From contig UQLN01000018.1 of the NCBI GenBank assembly GCA_900541965.1, positions 1-64,000 on the forward strand: a DNA stretch of 64,000 nucleotides. The letters are read 5' to 3'. The stretch is from an uncultured Parabacteroides sp. (GTDB lineage: Bacteria > Bacteroidota > Bacteroidia > Bacteroidales > Tannerellaceae). Below the pieces are notes generated by a model that saw only the letters and a program-made list of their open reading frames with translations, ran no database searches and was not told the DNA's origin. The position numbers and the translations under genes are program-made. The number at the start of each line of letters is the position of its first letter. Position 1 is the stretch's first letter. Positions 33,717-42,911 of this stretch are shown here, one piece after another.

Positions 33717-36416
33717 TTACCGTGACTCATTTAATAATAACTTCACAACTTTCTTCAAGTTTGCATCCTGTTCCCAGACGAGAAGCTGAGGAATTTGTTC
33801 CAAATCGGCTTTAGAGTTATTCCGATATATAAGTTCATCGTATATCTCCAATAATTTTTTCAGGTTCAAGATAGGCCGTTCTATTTGTGAAAGGATGGAT
33901 ACCAGCAACAGTTCCAGTTGCTTGTTTGCCTGTTGCCCCTGATTTAGCAAAGTATCGACAATTAAATCGAGAAAACGTTTGACAGGTGCCCACTCCCTAT
34001 TTTCTAAATATCCTATAATCTTTCCCAAACGGGCAACATCCAGCATATCCGTTGCCGCACGTTCCAAATAAATTTCTGCTGCATAAGTACGGATTGTTTT
34101 CTCCGAACAAAGCATGCAACAAGCCAGAAAAAGAGAAGTCATCTCTCCCACTTCAACTTTTAAATCATAAAGTGCAATAACGAATTGCAGCAGCATATCC
34201 CGGTTCTCGGCATTCGGAATCCTGGAAAATTCAAAATAATATTTTACCAACAAGGCACAAGGTATATCCGTACACAAAGGATACGACTGGATAAAATACC
34301 GGAAATCCCAGGTTCCTACACATAAACGGATATCATCGCTAATACAGGCATAGATATTATCTGTCTGTTTCCAGGGGGAAGGCGGAATATGAACTTCCAA
34401 AACCGCATATTCCGTATAAGAAGCATCACTTCTCTTCTCATCAGCAATATTCCAGGAATACGTATTCAAATGTTCAGATAGCTGACTGATGTTCACATCC
34501 TTATCCGGATAGTCTATGCCGCCCTTTACTGTATCCGGACAACGGGAAAAGGCAAGTTGTAAATCGGCACTCTCCGGTTTTTGTTTCATCAAAACGTACC
34601 GGTCGAGGCGCTCTTTTAATACCCCTGGAGCTATCCAGCAAGGCGTATGGGTCGGTGTGGATAGGAGCTCCAGCTCCGTCCCCTGCTCTATAAATGATAA
34701 AGCACGCATCATAATACGATGATACGGGCGAAAGATAGGATATTCGGCACCTTTCCAGTCTGCCAAAGGGCGTATTAGATAATCATATTCAAAAAGAGAG
34801 CTAATCCGGTCCTTATTTTGCCTGTCTTTTTCCTCTGTTTCCTCATGCAGGCTCTGGATAAATGCAGCTTCATAAGGGAATTTCCGTACCAGGTATTGCC
34901 CATACGCCACCAAAAATGCCGCCATCAAATGTTTATACAAGCCAATATTCCAATGAAAATTAGTTTTTTCAAATGCCTTTGTCTGATAATCGTAACTATG
35001 CCAAAAAGGTTGCTGCATGACAGCATCATATACTTTCTGAAATACGACCTCCAATTGTCCTACATTCGCGGCTGTTACCTCTTTGTTCAATTTTATCAGG
35101 GTTGCAGGTAACAGGTCTATCACATAAGGCTCTTTACTTTCGAATAACCCGGCAAGAAAAAATAAAAGCTCATCAAAAGCATGTATCTCCGGTATCCGGT
35201 TATCTTCGTTTATCAAACCCGGATTCACAGGGATATTCACATCCTCCGGCTCCGGTTGATGTATTTTCCCGATCAGATAAAAAGATAAATATTCTCTCAC
35301 CTGAGACAATAATATATCGGCATAAGGTAATAAAGCTTCCCCGATTGCTTCCGTATAATGCTTACCATATTGCGCGATAAGTGTAGCCGCCCTGCTTTGA
35401 AGCGTTAAATCCTTATTCAGGAATACAAGCATCGCTCCTTTACAAATCCTTACCCTGTCGTCCGGATGGAAACAGGCTATCTTTTCCAGTAAGGTAAGAG
35501 TTGAGAGCAGTATGGACTTTACTTCGGAAGAAAGTAAAACCGTTTGGTAAGAGATAAATGTATCGGCATGAAAATCTTTATCAATCGCTACCTTCTTCAA
35601 TTCATTCAATACGACATTCACAGGTTTCGATAATTTACCGGTAAAGACACTCATCATATCCTCCTGGATGGCAAGAATCTCCTCGGGTTGTGGCTTCAAT
35701 GCTGCAAATAAAGACGCAAACCAGTTGACTGTCTCTTTTTCAAGCCCGTTATGTACAGACTTCATACATTGTCTTAATACTTCCAGCCGGCTAATACGCC
35801 CGTTGGCAGTATATTTCTTGAACGCTTTCACCCATAGTCCCTCCTCTTTTGAGCCATAGGGTAAAGACCATGTATCCCGGAATGCCACAATCGACGGATA
35901 TTGGAACAAATACCAGATATGTTCATCGAAGGTGATTGCATTTTGTTCGAGTAATCGATGGAACTCTTCTTCTTGTCCCTCTTTTTCGAATTTATCCGGT
36001 GCTGAAGCCGAAAGACTTCGGGCTATCAAAATATTGGAAGGTTGCAAATATCCTTTCTGCGTCCATTTCACCAGATACGGATACGACAAGATAGAATATT
36101 CCATCATATTATAATAGTCAGAAAACCATTCGGGACAATACCATTCCAGTAATTCATCAATGACTTGTTCGTCCGGCAGGTCAAACGTCAGCAACCGTTT
36201 CACACTGGAAGCCGGAAAGAGCACGAAAGTACAAATCCGCACAACCTCATCATGCCAGACCGTTTTCCCCGCCATCATTCCTCTTTCCTTCTTCTTGTTC
36301 TTTCTCTTGATTTCCAGAAGTAATCTATTCTTCTCTTTTTCATTCAGTTTTTGCAGGAATGGAATCAACTGGTCTTTTTGACCATTTTCATATATGCGAA
36401 AGAATTCTGCTATCAT
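33717..36416 (-). CDS. Large helical protein, DUF6493-like (paralogue A)
   Basis: An 899-residue, largely alpha-helical cytoplasmic protein (no signal peptide or membrane segment) of unknown function. It shares with the gene upstream the stretch LLSTPTHTPCWIAPGVLKERL (LLSTPTHKPFFVHPAILVERM in the neighbour), a similar N-terminal start and similar length, so the two are paralogues. The helical repeats suggest a HEAT-like scaffold; assignment to DUF6493 is from memory of Bacteroidota genomes and not certain. Its start overlaps the end of the upstream paralogue by four bases (ATGA-type coupling), and the SWIM gene follows ten bases later. Confidence 0.6.
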   Translation of the reverse strand: MIAEFFRIYENGQKDQLIPFLQKLNEKEKNRLLLEIKRKNKKKERGMMAGKTVWHDEVVRICTFVLFPASSVKRLLTFDLPDEQVIDELLEWYCPEWFSDYYNMMEYSILSYPYLVKWTQKGYLQPSNILIARSLSASAPDKFEKEGQEEEFHRLLEQNAITFDEHIWYLFQYPSIVAFRDTWSLPYGSKEEGLWVKAFKKYTANGRISRLEVLRQCMKSVHNGLEKETVNWFASLFAALKPQPEEILAIQEDMMSVFTGKLSKPVNVVLNELKKVAIDKDFHADTFISYQTVLLSSEVKSILLSTLTLLEKIACFHPDDRVRICKGAMLVFLNKDLTLQSRAATLIAQYGKHYTEAIGEALLPYADILLSQVREYLSFYLIGKIHQPEPEDVNIPVNPGLINEDNRIPEIHAFDELLFFLAGLFESKEPYVIDLLPATLIKLNKEVTAANVGQLEVVFQKVYDAVMQQPFWHSYDYQTKAFEKTNFHWNIGLYKHLMAAFLVAYGQYLVRKFPYEAAFIQSLHEETEEKDRQNKDRISSLFEYDYLIRPLADWKGAEYPIFRPYHRIMMRALSFIEQGTELELLSTPTHTPCWIAPGVLKERLDRYVLMKQKPESADLQLAFSRCPDTVKGGIDYPDKDVNISQLSEHLNTYSWNIADEKRSDASYTEYAVLEVHIPPSPWKQTDNIYACISDDIRLCVGTWDFRYFIQSYPLCTDIPCALLVKYYFEFSRIPNAENRDMLLQFVIALYDLKVEVGEMTSLFLACCMLCSEKTIRTYAAEIYLERAATDMLDVARLGKIIGYLENREWAPVKRFLDLIVDTLLNQGQQANKQLELLLVSILSQIERPILNLKKLLEIYDELIYRNNSKADLEQIPQLLVWEQDANLKKVVKLLLNESR

Positions 36417-39061
36417 TTTTTTAAGCTTTTTAATTTTATCATAATCTCTTCATCCGGCTCTTGTACCAACTGGCTTCCCAATTCCTTATAATAACCAACC
36501 AGCTTTTTAAAGTTGGGTGGCAAGTGCTCTTTATTTACCGATTTAATACAATTGGCTATAAGATTTAATTGGAATTCTTTCACCGGACGGGAATAATTGC
36601 CTTCAAAGAACTCTGTAAGACGGTTTATAGGAGCAAACTGTTGTAATATCATACGTGTGATACAATCAATCAGATATTCTCTATCCAGAAAATCCTGTTG
36701 GATGGCAAACTGAACATAAGAAGAGGCCAATTGGCGGGATTCTTTTTTCTCGAACAGCAAACAACAAGCTATATAAATCCATCCGCTATGGTGTGTCCTG
36801 ATACCGTTATCCATAAGAAACTTGAGCGGAAGCAGACCATACCTCAATTCATCCGCTTCATTTCCCGATACGGTATCAGGAAGAAAACGCAATAACCAGG
36901 GATCTGCATAATGGGGAACAAGACTGATCCGGTAATACAATGTTTCCAGACAATCAAAATATTCAGCGACAGGCTCATTAAAAGCAGTATAATAGTATAA
37001 CCGGGGATAAGACCGCTCATTTTTCTTCCACCAATTATAATTCCAGTTATCCTCCAAAAAAATCCGGTCCCAATGATATACTTTGTCATCCGAATAAGTT
37101 CGCTCGATTTCATAAGGGATAACAAATGGCCTTACAACAGTCGGGTAACCTGCCGCCGGTGTATTTTCAAATCCAGTAAAGACTCCATCCGGATTACGGG
37201 TACGTGCCACCTGTATCCAAAGGGGCAATGTTTCCTCATCAAAAGACAGACGGTCTGTCATTCCGAATAAATACCGGACAGCTTCGGCATATTTGCCTTT
37301 CAGTAATTTGGCTTGCTCTTGTATATCTGCTGTAATTTCAACTTTCAAGATACGGTTGCAAGCAATCAGCAAATCTTCCATTTCGATAGCATCCCCAGCT
37401 TTTTCATAGGCAAGCATACGTTCTACCAAAATGGCCGGATGAACAAAGAACGGCTTGTGTGTCGGAGTCGAAAGCAAAGGCAACTTACTTTTCCGGCTCA
37501 GTTTATCCAATACCCATTTATTCTTGTTCCGCAGAAAAACACATTCCTGAGAATATGCGTCCAATGCCGGATAAGCCATATACTTAGATTCGTCCGAAAA
37601 CCAATTATAAAAGAACTCGGCCAAATGGAACAACGCTGCTTTAGCATTCCCCCGCCTGAATAACTTTTTAGTAAACGGTTTCAATTGGGACTGATAATCA
37701 TCCGGAATCTGTTCCTGTATTTGTATCAGTCCTTCATAAAAAAGTTCTATATCCACCGGTTCTAAAGCTCCGATTGTTTTCCCCACATGAAACAACCAGT
37801 TCTCCCAGGTATCGGGAACAATTAAAGGAGTATGCTCCGGCAAATAAACAAAATCCTCTTCCACCGGTATATCCGTAGAAACACTCAATAAAGCCCTTGC
37901 CTTTTCCTTCAAAAAAGACCTGAAAGGTTCCACTACAGCCTGTAGTTCTTCCGAAGAAATATATTTACAAAGTAAACCGGCAGCTTTTTCCTGAATTTTT
38001 TCCGATGGTTGTATAAGGGCATTTGTAACAGACACACCCAAACCTGCCGTTTCCTTTTTATTTTCCAACAACCAATCTGCTATGTCCAAAACAAGCATAA
38101 TCGATTTGTCACATTTTTCATGTGTACAGATAGCGGGTATTGCCTGAAAAAATGTTTGGCTATCAAACCGGTTATCTTTATAAATAGAACTTATTTCCTG
38201 AACAATAAAATTGATTACCGTATTATTTGTCGAATAAGCGGCAGCAAATAATAAATTCTGATTGGCCACCAGATCTTCCAAGGTCGGTTCAAACATCTTT
38301 ATCATTCGCACATGCCAGTCCAGATGCCCTTTTTTCCAATTGAAAGATAATGTACCCAACAAATTCGGAACAATTGCCCTGTCATGTATAATACCGCGCT
38401 CCAATAAAATACGGAATACCTCTTCCCAATACTCATAGCATTTTGCACAAGTACCCTTCCCTGAAGCTGTTTTCCATTTGGATATATCCAGTATGGGAAT
38501 TTCATATTTATAGAATTGAAGCAATACGTTATCTATTGTTTCCGGATTAGCAACCAGATAATCTATATCTTTAGAAACATCCCTGTTAAACATCTGAATA
38601 ATAAACAGGGAATTGACAAAAAATTCTTCCTGAAAAGCAACCCAGCCGTTTTTATACAATTCCCATAACATCTGAAAATGGATATGGTTCTGCCGGGCAT
38701 TCTTCCAGATATCAAGAACCTTTTCCAGATAATCCGGTGGAAAAAGTTTGAAATAGGCAATCAGCGGTTCTATCCCGAATTCAGGGGACTGCATATACCA
38801 ACAAAGATTATTTTCCGTGTCTTTCTTATAATCTGCCCAATTACGCAGACAAGTCACACTCATGAACTGAAGGATACTACGCCATAAAGTATAATCCTGG
38901 TTGGTATTTTCTTTATATAACCGGGAGATAATATCCTGCCGGACATCCACCTGCTTTATTTTATCCAAAGCATCTTTTCTTTCCTTCTCTGTCAACTGTT
39001 TAGCCCAGTTTAATATCTTCCGATAATCTTTCGCTGCGACCAACTCTATTATTTTCTCCAT
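36413..39061 (-). CDS. Large helical protein, DUF6493-like (paralogue B)
   Basis: An 882-residue soluble protein, first gene of the three-gene operon. It opens MEKIIELVAAKDYRKILNWA and has the same central STPTHKPFFVHP motif near residue 530 as paralogue A, plus long leucine-rich helical stretches. It contains a small Cys cluster (TCAKCYEYW near 200) that could bind metal, absent at that place in paralogue A. No catalytic motif is recognised. It is divergently arranged with the DUF4272 gene across an 85-bp gap that holds a -7 box for each direction. The function is not known. Confidence 0.6.
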   Translation of the reverse strand: MEKIIELVAAKDYRKILNWAKQLTEKERKDALDKIKQVDVRQDIISRLYKENTNQDYTLWRSILQFMSVTCLRNWADYKKDTENNLCWYMQSPEFGIEPLIAYFKLFPPDYLEKVLDIWKNARQNHIHFQMLWELYKNGWVAFQEEFFVNSLFIIQMFNRDVSKDIDYLVANPETIDNVLLQFYKYEIPILDISKWKTASGKGTCAKCYEYWEEVFRILLERGIIHDRAIVPNLLGTLSFNWKKGHLDWHVRMIKMFEPTLEDLVANQNLLFAAAYSTNNTVINFIVQEISSIYKDNRFDSQTFFQAIPAICTHEKCDKSIMLVLDIADWLLENKKETAGLGVSVTNALIQPSEKIQEKAAGLLCKYISSEELQAVVEPFRSFLKEKARALLSVSTDIPVEEDFVYLPEHTPLIVPDTWENWLFHVGKTIGALEPVDIELFYEGLIQIQEQIPDDYQSQLKPFTKKLFRRGNAKAALFHLAEFFYNWFSDESKYMAYPALDAYSQECVFLRNKNKWVLDKLSRKSKLPLLSTPTHKPFFVHPAILVERMLAYEKAGDAIEMEDLLIACNRILKVEITADIQEQAKLLKGKYAEAVRYLFGMTDRLSFDEETLPLWIQVARTRNPDGVFTGFENTPAAGYPTVVRPFVIPYEIERTYSDDKVYHWDRIFLEDNWNYNWWKKNERSYPRLYYYTAFNEPVAEYFDCLETLYYRISLVPHYADPWLLRFLPDTVSGNEADELRYGLLPLKFLMDNGIRTHHSGWIYIACCLLFEKKESRQLASSYVQFAIQQDFLDREYLIDCITRMILQQFAPINRLTEFFEGNYSRPVKEFQLNLIANCIKSVNKEHLPPNFKKLVGYYKELGSQLVQEPDEEIMIKLKSLKK

Positions 39062-39084
39062 GCCGAGTCTATTTTGTACGATAA

Positions 39085-39092
39085 CAAATATA
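39085..39092 (-). promoter_or_regulatory. Candidate -7 box for the SWIM/DUF6493-like operon
   Basis: Minus-strand TATATTTG, about 24 bases before the ATG at 39061; part of a divergent promoter region. Confidence 0.45.
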
Positions 39093-39111
39093 ATTATAAT
39101 TCAATAAATTC

Positions 39112-39119
39112 TACCTTTG
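39112..39119 (+). promoter_or_regulatory. Candidate -7 box for the DUF4272 gene
   Basis: Plus-strand TACCTTTG, an exact TAnnTTTG match, 27 bases before the ATG at 39147. Confidence 0.5.
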
Positions 39120-39146
39120 TAGGATAAAGTATAATACACAACACAT

Positions 39147-40343
39147 ATGGAAAAAGCAGTTCTTACTCTCTATACCGTAATTGGTAATCCGGAAAGGATA
39201 CCCGCCTCCATCCAAAAACACTTCAAGGAAGTAACAAAAAGCATAAAAACCGAAGACGGTACCACCACTCTGACGCTACTGGACGACACGCAGATTGTCT
39301 TCAACATAAGCCATCAGAGCAGCAAACCGGACTTTATAGCTTCACATATCGGAGGTATGGCAAACTTTTTTGCCCAGGTTGAAACGGAACAGGAAAAGTT
39401 AAAACAAGATGTACTTCACCAGATACAATGTTTCAACTGTGTAACAGGCATTTCTTTCGGTATCGACGAGGACAAAGAGCGTATCAACTATCTTTTCCAT
39501 TGTTTTTATTGTATTGCCGAAGATGTAAAAGGCTTTATCCTTTATCCGGATATGGAAATTTATACCAGCGAAGGCAAATTACTGTTTTCTACCGAGGGAA
39601 AGAGTGAGTTCACAGCTTTTACCCCTATTGCTAATGCAGATTTACTGGATGCCGGACGTCCGGAAGAAACAGAAGCGGACAAAGCTCGTACCCAGCGCTC
39701 CATTGCCATCCTGAAAGAAATGGGTATCCCTTTCATGGAACATCTGCGTAGCGAAGTATCGGAGAGTGAAGCTGTTTTAAGAAGCCGGGAAGAAATGGTA
39801 CAACGCGCTGCCGCACTATTTGCCGTATCGGTTTATTCGGAAGTTATGCTATCTGAAAATTCAAGTCGCAAAGAAGCACTGAAATATGTTGACAAAATAA
39901 ATGAACTGTATGATGCTGGTAAATGGATGACCCCTGATGAAAAAGCTTATATCAATGATCCCGAACCGGAACAACAAACCTGTTTACAATTCGTATGGCG
40001 ATATGAATGTTGCGGCGTGCTTCTATGGGCTGCCGGTATTGTGGAAGAGTTACCCTATCCATCCGAAATCATAGATGTCCCCGTCCTTGCCGCTATCTTC
40101 TGGCAATCTAAAGGCATTGCAGACTTAATGTCGAAAGGTTTCGCCCGCCCCGAAACCGAAATTCTGGATATGGCAGACCTTACATTACGTTACGACTGGG
40201 CTTGTGTAGATGCCCGTATCAAAGGAAACGATGCTCCGGCATCTCTCGACGGAGGTGTTGTTGTGGAAAGGCATTATGCCTTCAACTGGATTATCGGAGC
40301 AAACGATAATGCGGACTGGGACGATATACAACCGAATACTTAA
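39147..40343 (+). CDS. DUF4272 domain protein
   Basis: A 398-residue soluble protein. The C-terminal two-thirds, from about RSIAILKEMGIPFMEHL near residue 188 on, resembles DUF4272, with the WRYECCGVLLWAAGIVEELPYP stretch near 288 and the closing DLTLRYDWACVDARI ... ERHYAFNWIIGA. The N-terminal 150 residues are a mixed alpha/beta region of unknown type. No enzymatic role is known for the family. It is divergent from the SWIM/DUF6493-like operon and 25 bases before the BatD-like gene on the same strand, so it may be co-transcribed with either the envelope genes downstream or co-regulated with the divergent operon. Confidence 0.75.
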   Translation: MEKAVLTLYTVIGNPERIPASIQKHFKEVTKSIKTEDGTTTLTLLDDTQIVFNISHQSSKPDFIASHIGGMANFFAQVETEQEKLKQDVLHQIQCFNCVTGISFGIDEDKERINYLFHCFYCIAEDVKGFILYPDMEIYTSEGKLLFSTEGKSEFTAFTPIANADLLDAGRPEETEADKARTQRSIAILKEMGIPFMEHLRSEVSESEAVLRSREEMVQRAAALFAVSVYSEVMLSENSSRKEALKYVDKINELYDAGKWMTPDEKAYINDPEPEQQTCLQFVWRYECCGVLLWAAGIVEELPYPSEIIDVPVLAAIFWQSKGIADLMSKGFARPETEILDMADLTLRYDWACVDARIKGNDAPASLDGGVVVERHYAFNWIIGANDNADWDDIQPNT

Positions 40344-40367
40344 TGTATAAAACCGAGTAAATTTTAC

Positions 40368-41651
40368 ATGAGGAAGTTTCTCTGCCTGTTATTCATTATA
40401 TGGGCTGTAAATGGTTATGCGCAAAACGATAGCGTCCGGTTTACACTGGACGTAGACCGTTTTGCCGGTAACATACAAGCCCGCCAGGAGGTCCATATCA
40501 ATTATTACAGCAACAAGCCGGTCAGCAAAATCAGCATGCCGGAATGGGGAGACTCCATTGAAGTAATAGATACCGAACCTCACCGGACAAGTACCTCCCA
40601 GTTGCAGATTATCAATGGGGAACAAAAAAACATCCGGCAGGAGGGTTTCTATTACAAAGTCCGCTTCCTGTATCCGGGGATGGTGACCGTTCCGGGAACG
40701 ACTGCAACCATAGGGGGCAAACAATATACTTGCCCTTCGCAAACCATAGAAGTCTTTCCTGGAAAAGAGATAAGCCATGTAACCTGTACGCTATCCGTCA
40801 GCCCCGAACATCCCCAACCCGGAAAAGAGTTCTGGTTTACCATCACCTGCAACAGCAAACCGGATGAAGAATATCCGTCCATCTCCCATATGGGTTTGCT
40901 ACAAGTTAGCCGCAAAATGGAAAAGTCGTCTACAAACGGCGTAGAACAATATAAATTCGCTTATAAATACAGAAGCAATAAATCAGGTACCTATAGCCTG
41001 TATCCGGAAAACCTGACATTCGGAGGAGTAACGTATCCGGTAGAAGCCTATTCTTTTGATATCGGGCATGGGAACAAAAACATTCCATTATACCTATGGG
41101 GAATGCTTATCGTTTTTGTTATCGCTTCATTGTTTATCTATAGACGGGACCATCGTCCGGTTGCAGCCGGAACCGTCAGTTCGAGATTTTGTTTCAAAGC
41201 ATATATGCTACTTCTATTAACGATAGCATCCATTCTGTTTACTTTCCTGTTGCTGTCCAATCTTCTTGCCTATGCTCTCTTTTTGCAGGGGATACTCATG
41301 CTGATGGTAGCCATATGCCTGGTATTCGGGGAAATGCGCCGTTCCATAACCAAAATAGAAATAAACGGAAACAATATATCTGTTAGCAATTATTTCGGTT
41401 TTGGTAAAAAGAAAACCTATAATCTTTCCGAGATGGAAGGTTTCACCCGCTCTGTCCTGCAAAGCCGCGGAGGTAATTATCAATATACCTATCTGATAAA
41501 AAACAACCGCCGTATCATCCGGGTATCCGAATTTTACCACAAGAACTACCAATCACTGCTTAGCTGTATTTACAAACGCTGTAAATTTCTGGGCGACAAG
41601 CAGGTTTCTCTTATAAGAGAAGTCAAAGAGATATTCGCTCCCATACAATAA
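40368..41651 (+). CDS. BatD-like membrane protein
   Basis: A 427-residue protein with a signal peptide (MRKFLCLLFIIWAVNGYAQ). Residues 20-230 resemble the extracytoplasmic beta domains of BatD-type proteins (FTLDVDRFAGNIQARQEV near the start, then Ig-like strands with GFYYKVRFLYPGMVTVPG). There is a membrane segment near 243-260, two more near 285-330, and a C-terminal cytoplasmic PH-like stretch. BatD proteins were named in Bacteroides aerotolerance operons, but here the other Bat genes are missing and the C-terminal extension is unusual. The role is unknown; an envelope function is inferred from topology and from the barrel and transferase genes that follow. Confidence 0.65.
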   Translation: MRKFLCLLFIIWAVNGYAQNDSVRFTLDVDRFAGNIQARQEVHINYYSNKPVSKISMPEWGDSIEVIDTEPHRTSTSQLQIINGEQKNIRQEGFYYKVRFLYPGMVTVPGTTATIGGKQYTCPSQTIEVFPGKEISHVTCTLSVSPEHPQPGKEFWFTITCNSKPDEEYPSISHMGLLQVSRKMEKSSTNGVEQYKFAYKYRSNKSGTYSLYPENLTFGGVTYPVEAYSFDIGHGNKNIPLYLWGMLIVFVIASLFIYRRDHRPVAAGTVSSRFCFKAYMLLLLTIASILFTFLLLSNLLAYALFLQGILMLMVAICLVFGEMRRSITKIEINGNNISVSNYFGFGKKKTYNLSEMEGFTRSVLQSRGGNYQYTYLIKNNRRIIRVSEFYHKNYQSLLSCIYKRCKFLGDKQVSLIREVKEIFAPIQ

Positions 41652-41732
41652 AACTACAATGTTTCATTGCAGCTATTAAAATAAAGAAGTACCTTCGTTG
41701 CCCATAATTTTATCCTTTAGACTATTGATTAT

Positions 41733-42911
41733 ATGAAATCAATGCAAAACAAATTTTTGTTGATTTGTTTGCTAACTGCCTTGGCATTAGGGACAAAAGC
41801 TCAGACACAAGAACCGGATTCCATACAAGTGGCAACAACAGACTCTGTGCCTAAGAAAAAGCTGAATATCATACAGAAGCTCCTTAATTACTACAGCGAT
41901 GCTAACAAAGAAAAGAAAGACAAAAAATTCGATTTCAGTATAATAGGCGGTCCACACTTCGCAAGCGATACAAAATTAGGACTGGGGTTGGTAGCCGCAG
42001 GACTTTATAAAACGGATAGAAACGACAGTACGCTGCAACCGTCTACAGTATCTTTGTTCGGGGATGTATCCACAGTCGGTTTCTACCTGTTAGGGATACG
42101 GGGAAGCAACATCTTTCCCAAAGAAAAATACCGGCTGAATTATACGTTCTATTTCTATTCCTTCCCCAGTTTATATTGGGGTGAAGGATACGAGAACGGA
42201 ATAAACAACGATAACAAAAGTACTTACAACCGCTTTCAGGCAATGGTAAAAGCTGACTTCTTGTTCCGTTTGGCAGACAATTTTTATGTAGGTCCTATGG
42301 CCTCTTTCAATTATATCAACGGAAAAGATTTTCAGAAACCGGAACTTTGGGAAGGAGAAGACAGCCGGACAACCAACCTGAATGTAGGTCTTTCCGTAGT
42401 ATATGATACCAGAGACTTCCTGACAAATGCATATAAAGGGTATTACCTCCGGATAGACCAACTGTTCAGTCCGTCTTTCTTGGGAAATAAGAACGCATAC
42501 AGCAGTACGGAACTGACTACCAGCTATTACCATCCGGTATGGAAAGGCGGTATCCTGGCAGCACAGGTTCACGCCATGTTAACATACGGGGATACTCCCT
42601 GGGGAATGATGGCGACATTAGGCAGTTCATACTCTATGAGGGGATATTATGAGGGACGATTCCGCGATAAAAACGCAATCGATATGCAAGTAGAGTTGAG
42701 GCAACACGTATGGAGAAGGAATGGTGTCGCCGTGTGGGTAGGTGCAGGGAATGTATTTCCCAATTTTAAATCGTTCAAAGCAAAACAAATACTGCCGAAT
42801 TACGGTTTTGGCTACAGATGGGAATTCAAGAAACGAGTGAACGTCCGCTTAGACCTCGGGTTCGGCAAAAATCAAACTGGATTTATATTTAACATCAATG
42901 AAGCTTTTTAG
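41733..42911 (+). CDS. BamA/TamA-like outer membrane beta-barrel protein
   Basis: A 392-residue protein with a signal peptide (MQNKFLLICLLTALALGTKAQ) and a C-terminal barrel of the surface-antigen (D15/BamA) type. Repeated amphipathic strands run from about residue 70, the MRGYYEGRFRDKNAI turn near 310 corresponds to the barrel's conserved RGY motif, and the last residue is phenylalanine, as in most barrel proteins. There are no POTRA domains, so it is a barrel-only member of unknown cargo. It overlaps the next gene by 14 bases. A TACCTTCG sequence at 41690-41697 may be the -7 box. Confidence 0.82.
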   Translation: MKSMQNKFLLICLLTALALGTKAQTQEPDSIQVATTDSVPKKKLNIIQKLLNYYSDANKEKKDKKFDFSIIGGPHFASDTKLGLGLVAAGLYKTDRNDSTLQPSTVSLFGDVSTVGFYLLGIRGSNIFPKEKYRLNYTFYFYSFPSLYWGEGYENGINNDNKSTYNRFQAMVKADFLFRLADNFYVGPMASFNYINGKDFQKPELWEGEDSRTTNLNVGLSVVYDTRDFLTNAYKGYYLRIDQLFSPSFLGNKNAYSSTELTTSYYHPVWKGGILAAQVHAMLTYGDTPWGMMATLGSSYSMRGYYEGRFRDKNAIDMQVELRQHVWRRNGVAVWVGAGNVFPNFKSFKAKQILPNYGFGYRWEFKKRVNVRLDLGFGKNQTGFIFNINEAF

